A DNA stretch of 64,000 bases from Chitinophaga ginsengisoli (GCF_003014595.1 NZ_PYGK01000001.1:434001-498000); one strand, 5' to 3'. Shown: positions 17,949 to 27,328, numbered from the stretch's first letter. Made by a program: numbers and translations. Notes: generated by a model from the sequence alone, not told the origin.

Positions 17949-20204
17949 ATGAAAGTGAAATCTTTTTTGGTCAGGATCTTTTACTCGTTCCCTATACAAC
18001 TGTTCTTGCTTCATTTCCGCAAGTACCAGGTGTTACTGGTGTTCTGGGCTATACTTTTCAGCACTATAAACGGGGAATTTGCCAAAGTATTTGGTGGTGA
18101 CGCCTTGTACCTTGCACCAGAGTACCTGGGCAAAGTGAACTTCTACAGTACCTCTATCCTGGGACTGGCAACCGGTTTGTTTGCAATGAGCTGGAACATT
18201 ACCACTTTCATTTTGCATACCGGCCGTTTTAAATTTCTTGCTACTACCTCCCAGCCTTTTTTTAAATACTGCCTGAACAATTCTATTGTACCCATTGCCT
18301 TTATGGTCAACCTGCTTTTCCGTGGCTGGGAATACCAGCGCTATCAGCAGTTGAGTTCAGTGCCTGAAATATTATTACTGACAGAAGGATTTATCTGCGG
18401 ATATCTTTTCATCGTCTTCTTCAGTTTCTTTTACTTTTTTAACGCGGACAAAAATATCGGCCGCAGGCTGGAAAAGAAGTTTGGTAATCCCCGCAATTTC
18501 CTGCGCCTGGTGCTGAAGCCCACGCAGGAAAAAGACGAAAATGCATTGCCTGTACACAACTATTTTAACTCTCCCTGGAAGATCCGCCGGGCCAGGAATG
18601 TAGACCACTACAACAAGCATTATCTTGATAGTATACTCAAGCAGCATCACTTTGCAGCGATGATCACGGTGGGTTGTGCGCTCATCTTCCTGATGATCCT
18701 GGCTTTCCTGATGGATTATCCTGTATTCAGGATACCTGCGGGCGCGAGTGTAATGATCTTTTTTGCGTTCCTCATCGGTGTGGCCGGTGCGTATGCATAT
18801 CTGTTGCAGAGCTGGGCTATTCCCATGGTACTGATCATGTTGGTCGGGTTGAACTGGCTGGTAGAACATGACCTGCTGGACAACCGTAACAAGGCGTACG
18901 GGCTTAATTACGGAGAAAGGAAGCAAAGGCCGGAATATAGTGTTACTGCCCTGCAGCAGTTCTTTACTGCAGAACGGGCAGAGCGTGATAAGGAGCAGAC
19001 ACTGAAGATCCTGGAGAACTGGAAGGCGAAATACAAAGGTCCGGGAAAGCCGAAAATGATCATCCTCAATTTCAGCGGAGGCGGCCTGCGGGCGGCCACC
19101 TGGAGCATGAATGTTTTACAGCGGCTGGATGTCCTGATGAAAGGACAGCTGATGAACAATACTTTCCTGATGACGGGCGCGTCCGGCGGTATGATGGGTG
19201 CATCGTACTTCCGGGAACTGTATAGGGAAAAACAGCTGGGACGGCCCGTCAATGTGCAGGACAGCGGTTACACAGAACGTATTTCCCGTGACCTGCTGAA
19301 TTGTGTGTTCACGTCTATGGCGGTGAATGATTTTATTACGCCCTTCCGCTCATTCAAAATAGGAAATAACCGGTATGCAAAGGATAGGGGATTTGCTTTT
19401 GAGATGCAGCTGAACACCAATACCAACAATGTACTGGCCGGCACCATTGGCGATTACCGGGAGCCGGAACAGCAGGCGAAGATCCCTATGTTGATCTGGA
19501 ATGCGACGATCAATGCAGATGGCCGCCGCCTGATCATCTCGCCACAGCCGGTCAGCTACCTGTGTGCGCCTGACTACTCGCCGCATGTAAGAAGCGTACG
19601 GGATGTGGATGGGGTGGATTTCTCCCAGTATTTTGCCAACCAGGGGGCACAGAACCTGCGTATTACAAGTGCCATCAGGATGTGTGCTACATTCCCCTAT
19701 GTACTGCCTAATGTATTTCTGCCCAGCCAACCTATTGTGGATGTGATGGATGCGGGTATCAGGGATAATTTCGGACAGGAATCAGCCATGCGTTTCCTGC
19801 ATACATTCCGTGACTGGGTCAATGAGAATACGGATGGGATTGTTTTCATCCAGGTGAGGGATACGCGTAAGAATGATATCAAGTCCATCAAACAGTCTAT
19901 GAAGCTGAATGACATGATGTTAGACCCATTGTTCACGATGCAGGCACATTGGAGCGCTATGCAGGACTTTGTACAGGACAATGAACTGGCCTACCTGGAA
20001 GGGTATTTCCCGGGAAAATTCCACCGGGTTATTTTCCAGTATGTGCCCCAGAAGGAGGATAAGGTAGCGGCCTTGAGCTGGCACCTGACTTCCCGTGAAA
20101 AGATCGACATTGCCGGAGCGCTGGATAATCCGACTAATCAGGCTTCATTCGACAGTGTGATGAATACGCTGGGCCGTCCACTGCTGGCGGAAGGAAATCA
20201 GTAG
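17949..20204 (+). CDS. Membrane-anchored patatin-like phospholipase
   Basis: 751 residues. The first ~330 hold six or more membrane helices. The soluble C-terminal half has the patatin signature set: oxyanion loop 'FSGGGLRAA', nucleophile elbow 'GASGG' and catalytic Asp in 'DAGIRDN' (a D-x-G variant of the usual DGG). It is therefore likely a Ser/Asp-dyad lipid acyl hydrolase facing the cytoplasm. The fusion of patatin with a polytopic N-terminal domain is found in several Bacteroidota but its substrate is unknown. The gene lies 66 bp after ctaA. Confidence 0.8.
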   Translation: MKVKSFLVRIFYSFPIQLFLLHFRKYQVLLVFWAILFSTINGEFAKVFGGDALYLAPEYLGKVNFYSTSILGLATGLFAMSWNITTFILHTGRFKFLATTSQPFFKYCLNNSIVPIAFMVNLLFRGWEYQRYQQLSSVPEILLLTEGFICGYLFIVFFSFFYFFNADKNIGRRLEKKFGNPRNFLRLVLKPTQEKDENALPVHNYFNSPWKIRRARNVDHYNKHYLDSILKQHHFAAMITVGCALIFLMILAFLMDYPVFRIPAGASVMIFFAFLIGVAGAYAYLLQSWAIPMVLIMLVGLNWLVEHDLLDNRNKAYGLNYGERKQRPEYSVTALQQFFTAERAERDKEQTLKILENWKAKYKGPGKPKMIILNFSGGGLRAATWSMNVLQRLDVLMKGQLMNNTFLMTGASGGMMGASYFRELYREKQLGRPVNVQDSGYTERISRDLLNCVFTSMAVNDFITPFRSFKIGNNRYAKDRGFAFEMQLNTNTNNVLAGTIGDYREPEQQAKIPMLIWNATINADGRRLIISPQPVSYLCAPDYSPHVRSVRDVDGVDFSQYFANQGAQNLRITSAIRMCATFPYVLPNVFLPSQPIVDVMDAGIRDNFGQESAMRFLHTFRDWVNENTDGIVFIQVRDTRKNDIKSIKQSMKLNDMMLDPLFTMQAHWSAMQDFVQDNELAYLEGYFPGKFHRVIFQYVPQKEDKVAALSWHLTSREKIDIAGALDNPTNQASFDSVMNTLGRPLLAEGNQ

Positions 20205-20367
20205 AGAAATAAGGGGAGCGCCGGGCTGAACACATACGTTAAAAATCGGCATTAAACTGTTGATAAATAGTCCATTGCCAACCATGAGCTCGGATTTTTA
20301 GTGAATCATTTGGAGAAATGATCACAATTATTTAAAAGCGTATCCCCACTTTTTCCACATTTTATTG

Positions 20368-20375
20368 TAACTTTG
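20368..20375 (+). promoter_or_regulatory. -7 box of the typA promoter (TAACTTTG)
   Basis: Exact TAnnTTTG match 54 bp before the typA ATG. A T-rich stretch (CTTTTTCC) lies roughly 20 bp upstream in the -33 region. Confidence 0.55.
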
Positions 20376-20429
20376 CGCCTTCTTTGGCCCGACCTGTGTC
20401 AACGAGCCAGAACAAATTGAACAAGATTT

Positions 20430-22238
20430 ATGAATATCCGTAACATAGCAATCATTGCGCACGTAGACCACGGTAAGACTACCCTGGTTGATAAAATCCT
20501 GCATCACACCAATGTTTTCAGGGCAAACCAGGAAACAGGTGAGTTGATCATGGACAACAACGACCTGGAAAAGGAACGTGGTATCACCATCCTCAGTAAG
20601 AACGTATCTGTTGAGTACAATGGGGTGAAAATCAACGTGATCGATACTCCAGGCCACGCCGACTTCGGAGGTGAAGTGGAAAGAGTATTGAAAATGGCGG
20701 ACGGTGTGATCCTGCTGGTAGATGCCTTTGAAGGGCCGATGCCGCAGACCCGTTTCGTACTGCAGAAAGCATTGCAGCTGAACCTGAAACCTATTGTTGT
20801 GATCAACAAGGTTGACAAGGCGAACTGCCGTCCTGACGAAGTGCATGATGCGGTATTCGAACTGTTCTTTAACCTGGACGCTACTGAAGAGCAGCTGAAC
20901 TTCCCAACCTATTACGGTTCCGGTAAGAATGGCTGGTTCAACGATTCATTGACTCAATGTGAAGATATCACTCCGCTGCTGGATGGTATCCTGAAGCATG
21001 TACCAGAACCAAAGATCCCTGAAGGTAACCTGCAGCTGCAGATCACTTCCCTGGATTACTCTACGTTCCTGGGCCGTATTGCTATCGGACGTGTAGCACG
21101 TGGTACCATTAAGGAAGGTCAGCCGATCTCCCTGGTACAGACAGATGGCAGTATCAAAAAATCCCGTGTACGTGAACTGTACATTTTTGAAGCACTCGGT
21201 AAAAAGAAAGTGACTGAAGTACAGCCAGGTGATATCTGTGCGGTAGTAGGTCTCGAAGATTTCAATATCGGTGACACCATTGCTGACTTCGATGCTCCTG
21301 AAGCATTGCCTGTTATCAGCGTGGACGAGCCAACCATGAACATGCTGTTCAGTATCAACAACTCTCCGTTCTTTGGTAAAGACGGTAAGTTCGTTACCTC
21401 CCGTCACCTGCGTGACCGTCTGGTAAAAGAAACTGAAAAGAACCTGGCACTGCGCGTAGTTGATACAGACAGCGCTGATAGCTTCCTGGTATATGGTCGT
21501 GGTATCCTGCACTTAGGTGTATTGATCGAAACGATGCGTCGTGAAGGATTTGAGTTGACCGTAGGACAGCCTCAGGTAATCCTGAAAAATATCGACGGTA
21601 AGAAATGTGAACCATACGAAACACTGGTAGTTGACGTTCCACAGGAATTTGCAAGTAAAGTGATCGACCTGGTAACCCGTCGTAAGGGTGAAATGCTGAT
21701 CATGGAAACCAAAGGTGACATGCAGCACCTGGAATTTGAAATTCCTTCCCGTGGTCTGATCGGTCTGCGTACGCAGATGCTGACCAACACCGCAGGGGAA
21801 GCTGTAATGGCACACCGTTTCAACGATTATAAAGCATGGAAGGGTGCTATCCCGGGCCGTAACAACGGTGTACTGCTGGCTAAAGAGGCAGGTACTACTA
21901 CCGCTTACTCCCTGGATAAACTGCAGGATAGAGGTTTCTTCTTTGTAGACCCAGGAGAGGAAGTGTACAAAGGTATGATCATCGGTGAAAACAACAAACC
22001 AGGTGACCTGGTAGTGAATCCGAATGAAGGTAAGAAACTGACCAACATGCGTGCGAGCGGTAGTGATGCTGCAACCAGCATTGCGCCTAAGACCCTGATG
22101 ACACTGGAAGAATGTATGGAGTATATCCAGCACGATGAGTGTATCGAGGTAACGCCAAACAACATCCGTATGCGTAAAGTTTACCTGGATGAAGAAGATA
22201 GAAAGAGACTTTCTAAATCAATGAAGGCAGACGCATAA
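20430..22238 (+). CDS. typA: Ribosome-associated GTPase TypA/BipA
   Basis: 602 residues starting MNIRNIAIIAHVDHGKTTL, with G1 AHVDHGKT, switch II 'DTPGHADFGGEVER' and 'NKVDK'. EF-G-like domains II, III and V and the BipA-specific C-terminal domain (LMTLEECMEYI, then TPNNIRMRK) follow. BipA binds 70S ribosomes and supports ribosome assembly and stress or low-temperature growth. Full length is normal for the family. It has its own promoter and a strong terminator just after the stop. Confidence 0.96.
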   Translation: MNIRNIAIIAHVDHGKTTLVDKILHHTNVFRANQETGELIMDNNDLEKERGITILSKNVSVEYNGVKINVIDTPGHADFGGEVERVLKMADGVILLVDAFEGPMPQTRFVLQKALQLNLKPIVVINKVDKANCRPDEVHDAVFELFFNLDATEEQLNFPTYYGSGKNGWFNDSLTQCEDITPLLDGILKHVPEPKIPEGNLQLQITSLDYSTFLGRIAIGRVARGTIKEGQPISLVQTDGSIKKSRVRELYIFEALGKKKVTEVQPGDICAVVGLEDFNIGDTIADFDAPEALPVISVDEPTMNMLFSINNSPFFGKDGKFVTSRHLRDRLVKETEKNLALRVVDTDSADSFLVYGRGILHLGVLIETMRREGFELTVGQPQVILKNIDGKKCEPYETLVVDVPQEFASKVIDLVTRRKGEMLIMETKGDMQHLEFEIPSRGLIGLRTQMLTNTAGEAVMAHRFNDYKAWKGAIPGRNNGVLLAKEAGTTTAYSLDKLQDRGFFFVDPGEEVYKGMIIGENNKPGDLVVNPNEGKKLTNMRASGSDAATSIAPKTLMTLEECMEYIQHDECIEVTPNNIRMRKVYLDEEDRKRLSKSMKADA

Positions 22239-22261
22239 GCGCAACTGTTTTGCAAGATATC

Positions 22262-22297
22262 AGCCGCCTCGTGAATAACGGGGCGGCTTTTTGTTTT
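22262..22297 (+). terminator. typA terminator
   Basis: AGCCGCCTCG pairs with CGGGGCGGCT over a 7-nt loop (10 bp including one G-U) and is followed by TTTTTGTTTT. It separates typA from the alkB promoter. Confidence 0.9.
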
Positions 22298-22329
22298 ACA
22301 ACGCGTATATTGGATGCGCAGCCCCGTTG

Positions 22330-22337
22330 TATCTTTG
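22330..22337 (+). promoter_or_regulatory. -7 box of the alkB-like gene promoter (TATCTTTG)
   Basis: Exact TAnnTTTG box with only five bases (TATTG) before ATG 22343. The box excludes longer in-frame starts such as TTG 22250 and predicts a leaderless transcript. Confidence 0.7.
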
Positions 22338-22342
22338 TATTG

Positions 22343-22960
22343 ATGGCACCGCAAATACCATTATTCAGTGATCCCGCCAGTCAGCACATTACCCTGAAAG
22401 ATGGTGAGCTGGTTTACTATCCGCAGTTCTTTTCCCTGCCGGAGGCTACTGCTTGTATGCAGACGCTGATGGAAAAGATCGAATGGCAGCAGGAGCGTAT
22501 GAAGATGTATGGTAAAGAAGTGTTGTTTCCCCGCCTGATGGCATGGTATGGAGATGCCGGCAGCACCTATGCGTTTTCCGGTAACACCTATACGCCGCAG
22601 GCCTGGACGGCAGAGTTGCTGCGCATAAAAGAACAGATAGAACCCGAAGCAGGTGTGTGTTTCAACAGCGTTTTGCTGAACCGTTACCGTGACGGAAAAG
22701 ATTCCATGGGCTGGCATGCAGACGATGAGCCGGAACTTGGCAGGAACCCGGTCATTGCATCTTTCAATCTCGGTGCCACCCGGCGGTTTATGCTGCGCCA
22801 CCAGCAGGCCGGATTGAAATATGAGCTGGAATTGCAGCACGGATCGCTGCTGATCATGAAAGGCGCCCTGCAACATCACTGGCAACACCAGGTGCCGAAA
22901 ACAACCAAAGTATCAGGAGAGAGAATTAATCTCACATTCAGGGTGATACACAACGTGTGA
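22343..22960 (+). CDS. AlkB-like 2-oxoglutarate/Fe(II) dioxygenase
   Basis: 205 residues from the promoter-supported ATG. Iron ligands are His125 and Asp127 (GWHADDE) and His182 (WQHQVP). Arg194 and Arg200 in 'GERINLTFR' are the 2-oxoglutarate-binding pair. The layout, including 'LFPRLMAWYG' and 'FNSVLLNRYRDG', matches the ALKBH2/3-like bacterial group that removes methyl lesions from 1-methyladenine and 3-methylcytosine by oxidation. It leads a likely operon with a SIR2-like gene 22 bp downstream and a META lipoprotein gene. Confidence 0.92.
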   Translation: MAPQIPLFSDPASQHITLKDGELVYYPQFFSLPEATACMQTLMEKIEWQQERMKMYGKEVLFPRLMAWYGDAGSTYAFSGNTYTPQAWTAELLRIKEQIEPEAGVCFNSVLLNRYRDGKDSMGWHADDEPELGRNPVIASFNLGATRRFMLRHQQAGLKYELELQHGSLLIMKGALQHHWQHQVPKTTKVSGERINLTFRVIHNV

Positions 22961-22982
22961 TAAATAACCAAAAGACAAGGTC

Positions 22983-23858
22983 ATGAAAAACCCCATCTTA
23001 CTGATTGGCAATGATATCAATAACATGTCGAAAGGCCAGAGCTGGAGAGACCTTCTTAATGACATCGTTACATTCTGCCTTCCGGACGGTTGTATACAAC
23101 TGGACGAGAGAAAGCCATTCCCTTTATTGTATGAAGAGATCTTCCTGACGGCCATCCGCCAGGCGCATATAAGAGAGGTGGAACTGAAATCTTTTATTGC
23201 AAAAAAAACGCTCAAGATAGAACAGAATGATATTCATGCCGCAATCCGCAACCTCGCGCCGGCACACATTCTGACCACGAATTATGAGTTCACGCTGGAA
23301 GGAGAAATTCCTTTACAGAGTGATGGGTTGATCCTGGAAAGGATCTTTAGCATTTTCAGGAAGTATAAAATAGGCAATACAAATTACTGGCATATTCATG
23401 GCGATTGCCTGAACCCGCTGAGCATCAATCTCGGATTTGAGCATTACGGCGGCCAGCTACAGCAAATGCGGAACTATGTTGTGTCTGGCACGACATATAC
23501 CAGTCCGCAGGCGCCCCGGAAGTCGCTGGTGCAGCGTATCAGCCAGCACTTACCCGTCACGGAAGACTCCTGGCTGGATCTTTTCTTTACGAGGGATATC
23601 CACATATTTGGCCTGTCGCTCGATTTTGTAGAAACAGACCTGTGGTGGTTGCTGACCTACAGAGCGAGGCAGAAATTCCAGAAGAATACGATTCCGGTAA
23701 GCAATGCCCTGTATTATTATATCCCTTCAGAACTGGCACCGGGTGCCAAGTTTAAGCTGGAGATGCTGGTAGCCAATGATGTAAAGGTGATAGAAATTAC
23801 AGCTACAGATAAGCGGACCTATTATGAGGAAGTGTTGCGTAAGATCAGTAAACTGTAA
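22983..23858 (+). CDS. SIR2-like domain protein (possible NAD-consuming effector)
   Basis: 291 residues. SIR2-type landmarks occur in order: N-terminal Rossmann strand 'LLIGNDIN' followed by 'SWRDLL', Asn100 in 'LTTNYEFTLE', His139 in 'WHIHGD', and 'FGLSLDFVETDLWWLL' near residue 215. No zinc-finger cysteine set is seen, as in SIR2-like NADases rather than deacetylases. There is no second domain. Related stand-alone or fused SIR2 domains act in phage defence by depleting NAD, but no defence partner is recognised here. The gene follows alkB by 22 bp, so co-expression is likely. The role is inferred only. Confidence 0.7.
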   Translation: MKNPILLIGNDINNMSKGQSWRDLLNDIVTFCLPDGCIQLDERKPFPLLYEEIFLTAIRQAHIREVELKSFIAKKTLKIEQNDIHAAIRNLAPAHILTTNYEFTLEGEIPLQSDGLILERIFSIFRKYKIGNTNYWHIHGDCLNPLSINLGFEHYGGQLQQMRNYVVSGTTYTSPQAPRKSLVQRISQHLPVTEDSWLDLFFTRDIHIFGLSLDFVETDLWWLLTYRARQKFQKNTIPVSNALYYYIPSELAPGAKFKLEMLVANDVKVIEITATDKRTYYEEVLRKISKL

Positions 23859-23918
23859 ACTATATGGAGTGGTTTTTGTTCTTGAGCATGTATCATCACA
23901 CCCATAAACCACAGAACT

Positions 23919-24353
23919 ATGGTCAGATTAACAACGATGCTCCTTGTACTGCTTGCCAATACCTGTAGCCAGCAAAAGGTTGCGAAACAACAGATTGGCA
24001 GTATTCAGGATAAAAGATGGAGCCTTGTCAATATGAATGGAACTGTCCAGGAAAAATCACCGATATGGCTGGAGTTTGATACAGCTGCACATCGCTTTAA
24101 TGGCAACGGTGGCTGTAACAAGGTGGCTGGTGAATATCAGCTGGATGGCAACGAGATCACTTTCGGGAAGGTAATAAGCACCCGTATGGCGTGTGTGGAT
24201 GCACAGGCCAATGAAAGGGAGAGCGCTTTCCTGCGCATGCTGAGTGATCGTACTTATACAATGAAGTTTGAAGAGCGGCAATTACAACTCCGCGATAGCG
24301 GTAGAATTGCCATGCTGTTTGATGGGTTTAAAAAAACGGCAATAACAAAATAA
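23919..24353 (+). CDS. META (HslJ-like) domain lipoprotein
   Basis: 144 residues. A short hydrophobic leader ends in 'LANTCSQ', a relaxed lipobox. The mature part carries the META domain: 'RWSLVNMNG', 'FDTAAHRFNGNGGCNKVAGEY', 'ITFGKVISTRMAC' and 'FLRMLSDRTYTMKF'. META/HslJ domains are periplasmic or outer-membrane and of uncertain role (heat or novobiocin resistance in E. coli HslJ). It lies 60 bp after the SIR2-like gene and ends at a strong terminator, so it may close that operon. Confidence 0.85.
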   Translation: MVRLTTMLLVLLANTCSQQKVAKQQIGSIQDKRWSLVNMNGTVQEKSPIWLEFDTAAHRFNGNGGCNKVAGEYQLDGNEITFGKVISTRMACVDAQANERESAFLRMLSDRTYTMKFEERQLQLRDSGRIAMLFDGFKKTAITK

Positions 24354-24367
24354 TAAGGCATAAAATA

Positions 24368-24414
24368 AATGCGGCGCATATACGGAATAACTTATTCCGC
24401 CATGCGCCGCATTT
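24368..24414. terminator. Bidirectional terminator between META and IPT lipoprotein genes
   Basis: AATGCGGCGCAT pairs with ATGCGCCGCATT, and inside it GGAATAA pairs with TTATTCC. TTTT follows on the plus strand and AT-rich sequence on the minus strand. Confidence 0.88.
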
Positions 24415-24419
24415 TCATA

Positions 24420-24776
24420 TTATCTACCAGCCAGCATCACGATCTGATTGTCCACGAGAACAGTATCAGATACTTCATTACCTACTTTTACGGTAACAGC
24501 TATTTTGGCTGATTTCCTTGCAGGGATGCGTACTACTAACTGATTGTCGGATGCACTGATGATTGACGCTTCGACGTCATCTACTATTACTTTATTGTCA
24601 GTTGTAACATTGCTGAAGCCTTTCCCATTAATGGTCAGAACTATATCAGTAACGCCTGCGGGAAGGGTATCCTGTATACGTAAGGATGTTCTTTCAGCAG
24701 ATGGATTTACATGACAACTGTACAGACAGCACATCATCATGGCTGCAATAGCCAGATTAATTTTCCTGTAAAACAT
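24420..24776 (-). CDS. Small lipoprotein with IPT/TIG immunoglobulin-like domain
   Basis: 118 residues. The SPII signal ends at Cys21 (CLYSC). The mature protein is one IPT/TIG domain ('TINGKGFSNVTTDNKVIVDD' and 'NQLVVRIPARKSAKIAVTV'), a beta sandwich usually found as a spacer or binding module in SusD-locus lipoproteins; here it stands alone. An exact -7 box lies about 100 bp upstream, leaving a 5' leader of roughly 90 nt. Confidence 0.75.
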   Translation of the reverse strand: MFYRKINLAIAAMMMCCLYSCHVNPSAERTSLRIQDTLPAGVTDIVLTINGKGFSNVTTDNKVIVDDVEASIISASDNQLVVRIPARKSAKIAVTVKVGNEVSDTVLVDNQIVMLAGR

Positions 24777-24874
24777 AAAATTATTCTTTTTGGGGTTCAG
24801 GGTTTAAAACAGCGCTTTGTAGTGTATGGAGCTAACTGCGACTGTTGGTTTTTTCAATTCAATTAAATCGGACG

Positions 24875-24882
24875 CAAAGATA
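24875..24882 (-). promoter_or_regulatory. -7 box of the IPT lipoprotein promoter (TATCTTTG)
   Basis: Exact minus-strand TAnnTTTG match about 100 bp before the IPT lipoprotein start. Confidence 0.55.
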
Positions 24883-24950
24883 AGGAGTATTGATGGATTA
24901 ACAATGGGTATAAATACCTGAATATTAGAAATTGAGTATTGGTACCGTGT

Positions 24951-24993
24951 AAACGAAAGGGCTGATCATTATTGTTGATCAGCCCTTTCGTTT
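24951..24993 (-). terminator. Long perfect hairpin after the S46 peptidase gene
   Basis: AAACGAAAGGGCTGATCA (24951-24968) is fully complementary to 24976-24993 over a 7-nt loop, an 18-bp perfect stem. It lies 15 bp after the peptidase stop codon on the minus strand. The T tract is short (TTTA). Confidence 0.8.
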
Positions 24994-25007
24994 ATGCAGG
25001 GAAGTAT

Positions 25008-27164
25008 TTATTTAATCAGTTTCAGCTCATTGATAATGTTGCTGGCGCCGCCCAGTTTATCAACGCACCAAAGTACGTAGCGTATATCCACACAGATAGT
25101 CCGGTTGTATACAGCATCAAACTGGATCTTGTGGCTCAGGGCCTCATAGTTACCATCAAAAGCAAGACCAATCAGTTCTCCGTTGGCATTCAGCACAGGA
25201 GAGCCGGAGTTACCGCCGGTAATGTCGTTGGTTGTGATAAAGCAGGTAACGATATCATTTTTCCGGAGGTCTTTGTACTGGCCAAAATCCTTTTTATTGT
25301 ATAGGGAAACATAGTTTTCCGGCAGATCAAATTCGTAATCGCCCGGTACATACTTTTCCATTACGCCTTTCATGGTACATACGTAGTCGTAAGCTACGGC
25401 ATCGCGGGGTGCATATGGCTTCACCTGGCCATAGGTAAGGCGCATAGAGAAGTTGGCATCAGGATACCATTTTTTAGTGGGTTCCATTTCCATTCTTCCT
25501 TTCAGGTAAACGCGGCCCAGATCATTGTTTTTGGCCACGAACTGGTTGTACAGCGGCAGATATTTTGTCGTGAAATTCTTGATGAACGCACTGGAATAGG
25601 CGAAGGCAGGATCCGTCTGCAGGGTTACGGCGTCAGGATTAGCGATGAATGCTTTCCAACGGGCGTCATTCAGGATCATAGAGCCCGACATGATGGCGGA
25701 AGCCCAGAGGCGGTAGGTGTTATCATCTTCCAGGCTACCGAATTTCGCTTTGATGGCATCATAAAATCCGATAGGATGTTGTGCCAGGGGAATATCTGTA
25801 TAGAACAGGTGACAGGTAGCCGCCAGTATTTTCTGGTCGCTGGTTTTGTCTTCCTCTTCCAGGAAAGCCGTACGCGCTTTATCTGCCGCCATGATGCTCT
25901 GTTTGATCATGTCGGAGGAAGTGCCGGATTGTACCAATGCTTTTTCCACCGCCATCAGGCTGCCCGCAAAAGCAGCCAGCGGAGAGCCCATAATACCTTC
26001 GTTGATGTAGATACGGTGTTTAGCGTAAGGTGTCCATGCTTTGTAAGAAGCAGCATAGTCAGGGAAGATATTCGCATATTCTTCTTTGCCTTGTGCCCAT
26101 TTTTCGAAAGCAGTTTCCTGTTTCTGTTTATCTTCCAGCACGTTGTATTTCACGAGCTGTTTGGTTTCTCCGTCGAAGAATTTCCAGTAGTTAGCGATAC
26201 CGGCATAAGAAGAGGCCAGTTTCAGCTTGATAGCCGGATCTTTCTTCATCTGCTCAAACATATATTTCAGGCGAACGCTGCGCAGGCCTACGATGGAAGG
26301 GTTTTCCACACTTATTTTCAGCTTTACGCCTTCAGAGCTTTCGTAACGGTTGGTACCGCCGGGATAGCCGAATATCATGGCGTAGTCGTTCTCTTTTATA
26401 CCCTTGATGGATACCGGCAGGAAGTGCTTTGGTTTCAGCGGCATGTTGCCGGCAGCATATTCAGCTGGTTTACCATCCTTGTCTGTGTATACACGGAAGA
26501 TGGAGAAGTCGCCGGTGTGGCGGGGCCATTCCCAGTTGTCGGTATCGCCGCCGAATTTGCCAATGCTTTCAGGCGGAGCGCCTACCAGGCGGATATCTTT
26601 ATAACGTTCATATACAAAGAGCAGGTACTGGTTGCCTTTGAACATGGGTAATACTTTTGCTTCGTAGTTGGTGCCGTTAATGGCCTGGCTGACGATGTCA
26701 GCAACGGTTTTCTGTTGTTGCTGCTGTCTTTCCTGGCCGCTCATGCCTTTCAGGGCATCCTGTACCTGTTTGGTCACATCTTCTACCCGTACCAGGAACT
26801 GTACAGACAATCCTTTGGCGGGGATCTCCTGTTGCTTGTCAAGGGCGTAAAAGCCGTTTTTAAGATAGTTGTGCTCTACTGAGCTGGCAGTAGCAATGGC
26901 GTCGTAGCCACAGTGGTGGTTGGTAAATATCAACCCCTGATTGCTCACTATTTCTCCTGTACAGCCACCGCCGAAAATGATAATGGCGTCTTTCAGTGAC
27001 GCTTTGTTAATGCTGTACAATTGTTCTTTCGTCAGTTTCAGACCTTTCTTCACCATGTCATTGTACACCTGCTGTCCCAATAAATAGGGCAGCCACATTC
27101 CTTCATCCGCTTTGGCGAATTGTGCCGCCAGCAGTAACAGAAGGATCAGGAGATTTTTTTTCAT
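25008..27164 (-). CDS. S46 family dipeptidyl-peptidase (DPP7-type)
   Basis: 718 residues with a Sec signal peptide (cleavage after AKA, before Asp). Chymotrypsin-fold landmarks are present: catalytic His in 'TNHHCGYD' near residue 83, Asp in the region 'GGDTDNWEWPRHTGDF', and Ser in 'TGGNSGSPV'. Eighteen residues after that Ser is a Gly ('AFDGN'). In the S46 family Gly here goes with DPP7-like preference for hydrophobic P1, while Arg marks DPP11. Periplasmic DPPs release dipeptides for uptake by amino-acid-fermenting or proteolytic Bacteroidota. The gene is flanked by its own promoter and terminator. Confidence 0.92.
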   Translation of the reverse strand: MKKNLLILLLLLAAQFAKADEGMWLPYLLGQQVYNDMVKKGLKLTKEQLYSINKASLKDAIIIFGGGCTGEIVSNQGLIFTNHHCGYDAIATASSVEHNYLKNGFYALDKQQEIPAKGLSVQFLVRVEDVTKQVQDALKGMSGQERQQQQQKTVADIVSQAINGTNYEAKVLPMFKGNQYLLFVYERYKDIRLVGAPPESIGKFGGDTDNWEWPRHTGDFSIFRVYTDKDGKPAEYAAGNMPLKPKHFLPVSIKGIKENDYAMIFGYPGGTNRYESSEGVKLKISVENPSIVGLRSVRLKYMFEQMKKDPAIKLKLASSYAGIANYWKFFDGETKQLVKYNVLEDKQKQETAFEKWAQGKEEYANIFPDYAASYKAWTPYAKHRIYINEGIMGSPLAAFAGSLMAVEKALVQSGTSSDMIKQSIMAADKARTAFLEEEDKTSDQKILAATCHLFYTDIPLAQHPIGFYDAIKAKFGSLEDDNTYRLWASAIMSGSMILNDARWKAFIANPDAVTLQTDPAFAYSSAFIKNFTTKYLPLYNQFVAKNNDLGRVYLKGRMEMEPTKKWYPDANFSMRLTYGQVKPYAPRDAVAYDYVCTMKGVMEKYVPGDYEFDLPENYVSLYNKKDFGQYKDLRKNDIVTCFITTNDITGGNSGSPVLNANGELIGLAFDGNYEALSHKIQFDAVYNRTICVDIRYVLWCVDKLGGASNIINELKLIK

Positions 27165-27191
27165 AATTGGTAGCGTTTTTAAAAAGCAGTC

Positions 27192-27199
27192 TCAAACCT
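27192..27199 (-). promoter_or_regulatory. -7 box of the S46 peptidase promoter (TAGGTTTG)
   Basis: Exact minus-strand TAnnTTTG match 27 bp before the peptidase ATG. Confidence 0.55.
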
Positions 27200-27328
27200 A
27201 TGTAATTTTTCAATATGCGCCATACTGTCTGTGGTAAACGGTGATAGTTAAAACTGGAATGGCATTTGTAAAAAGGATGTGGTTGGCGGGTTTCGGACAC
27301 ATAAAAAAATCACTTTAAAAGCCTACTT

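Noticed and set aside
20260..20365. GTTGATAAATAG and TTTTTCCACA resembling DnaA boxes near typA
   Set aside because: Neither matches TTATNCACA fully, there is no cluster, and dnaA or dnaN is not present; a replication origin is not supported.
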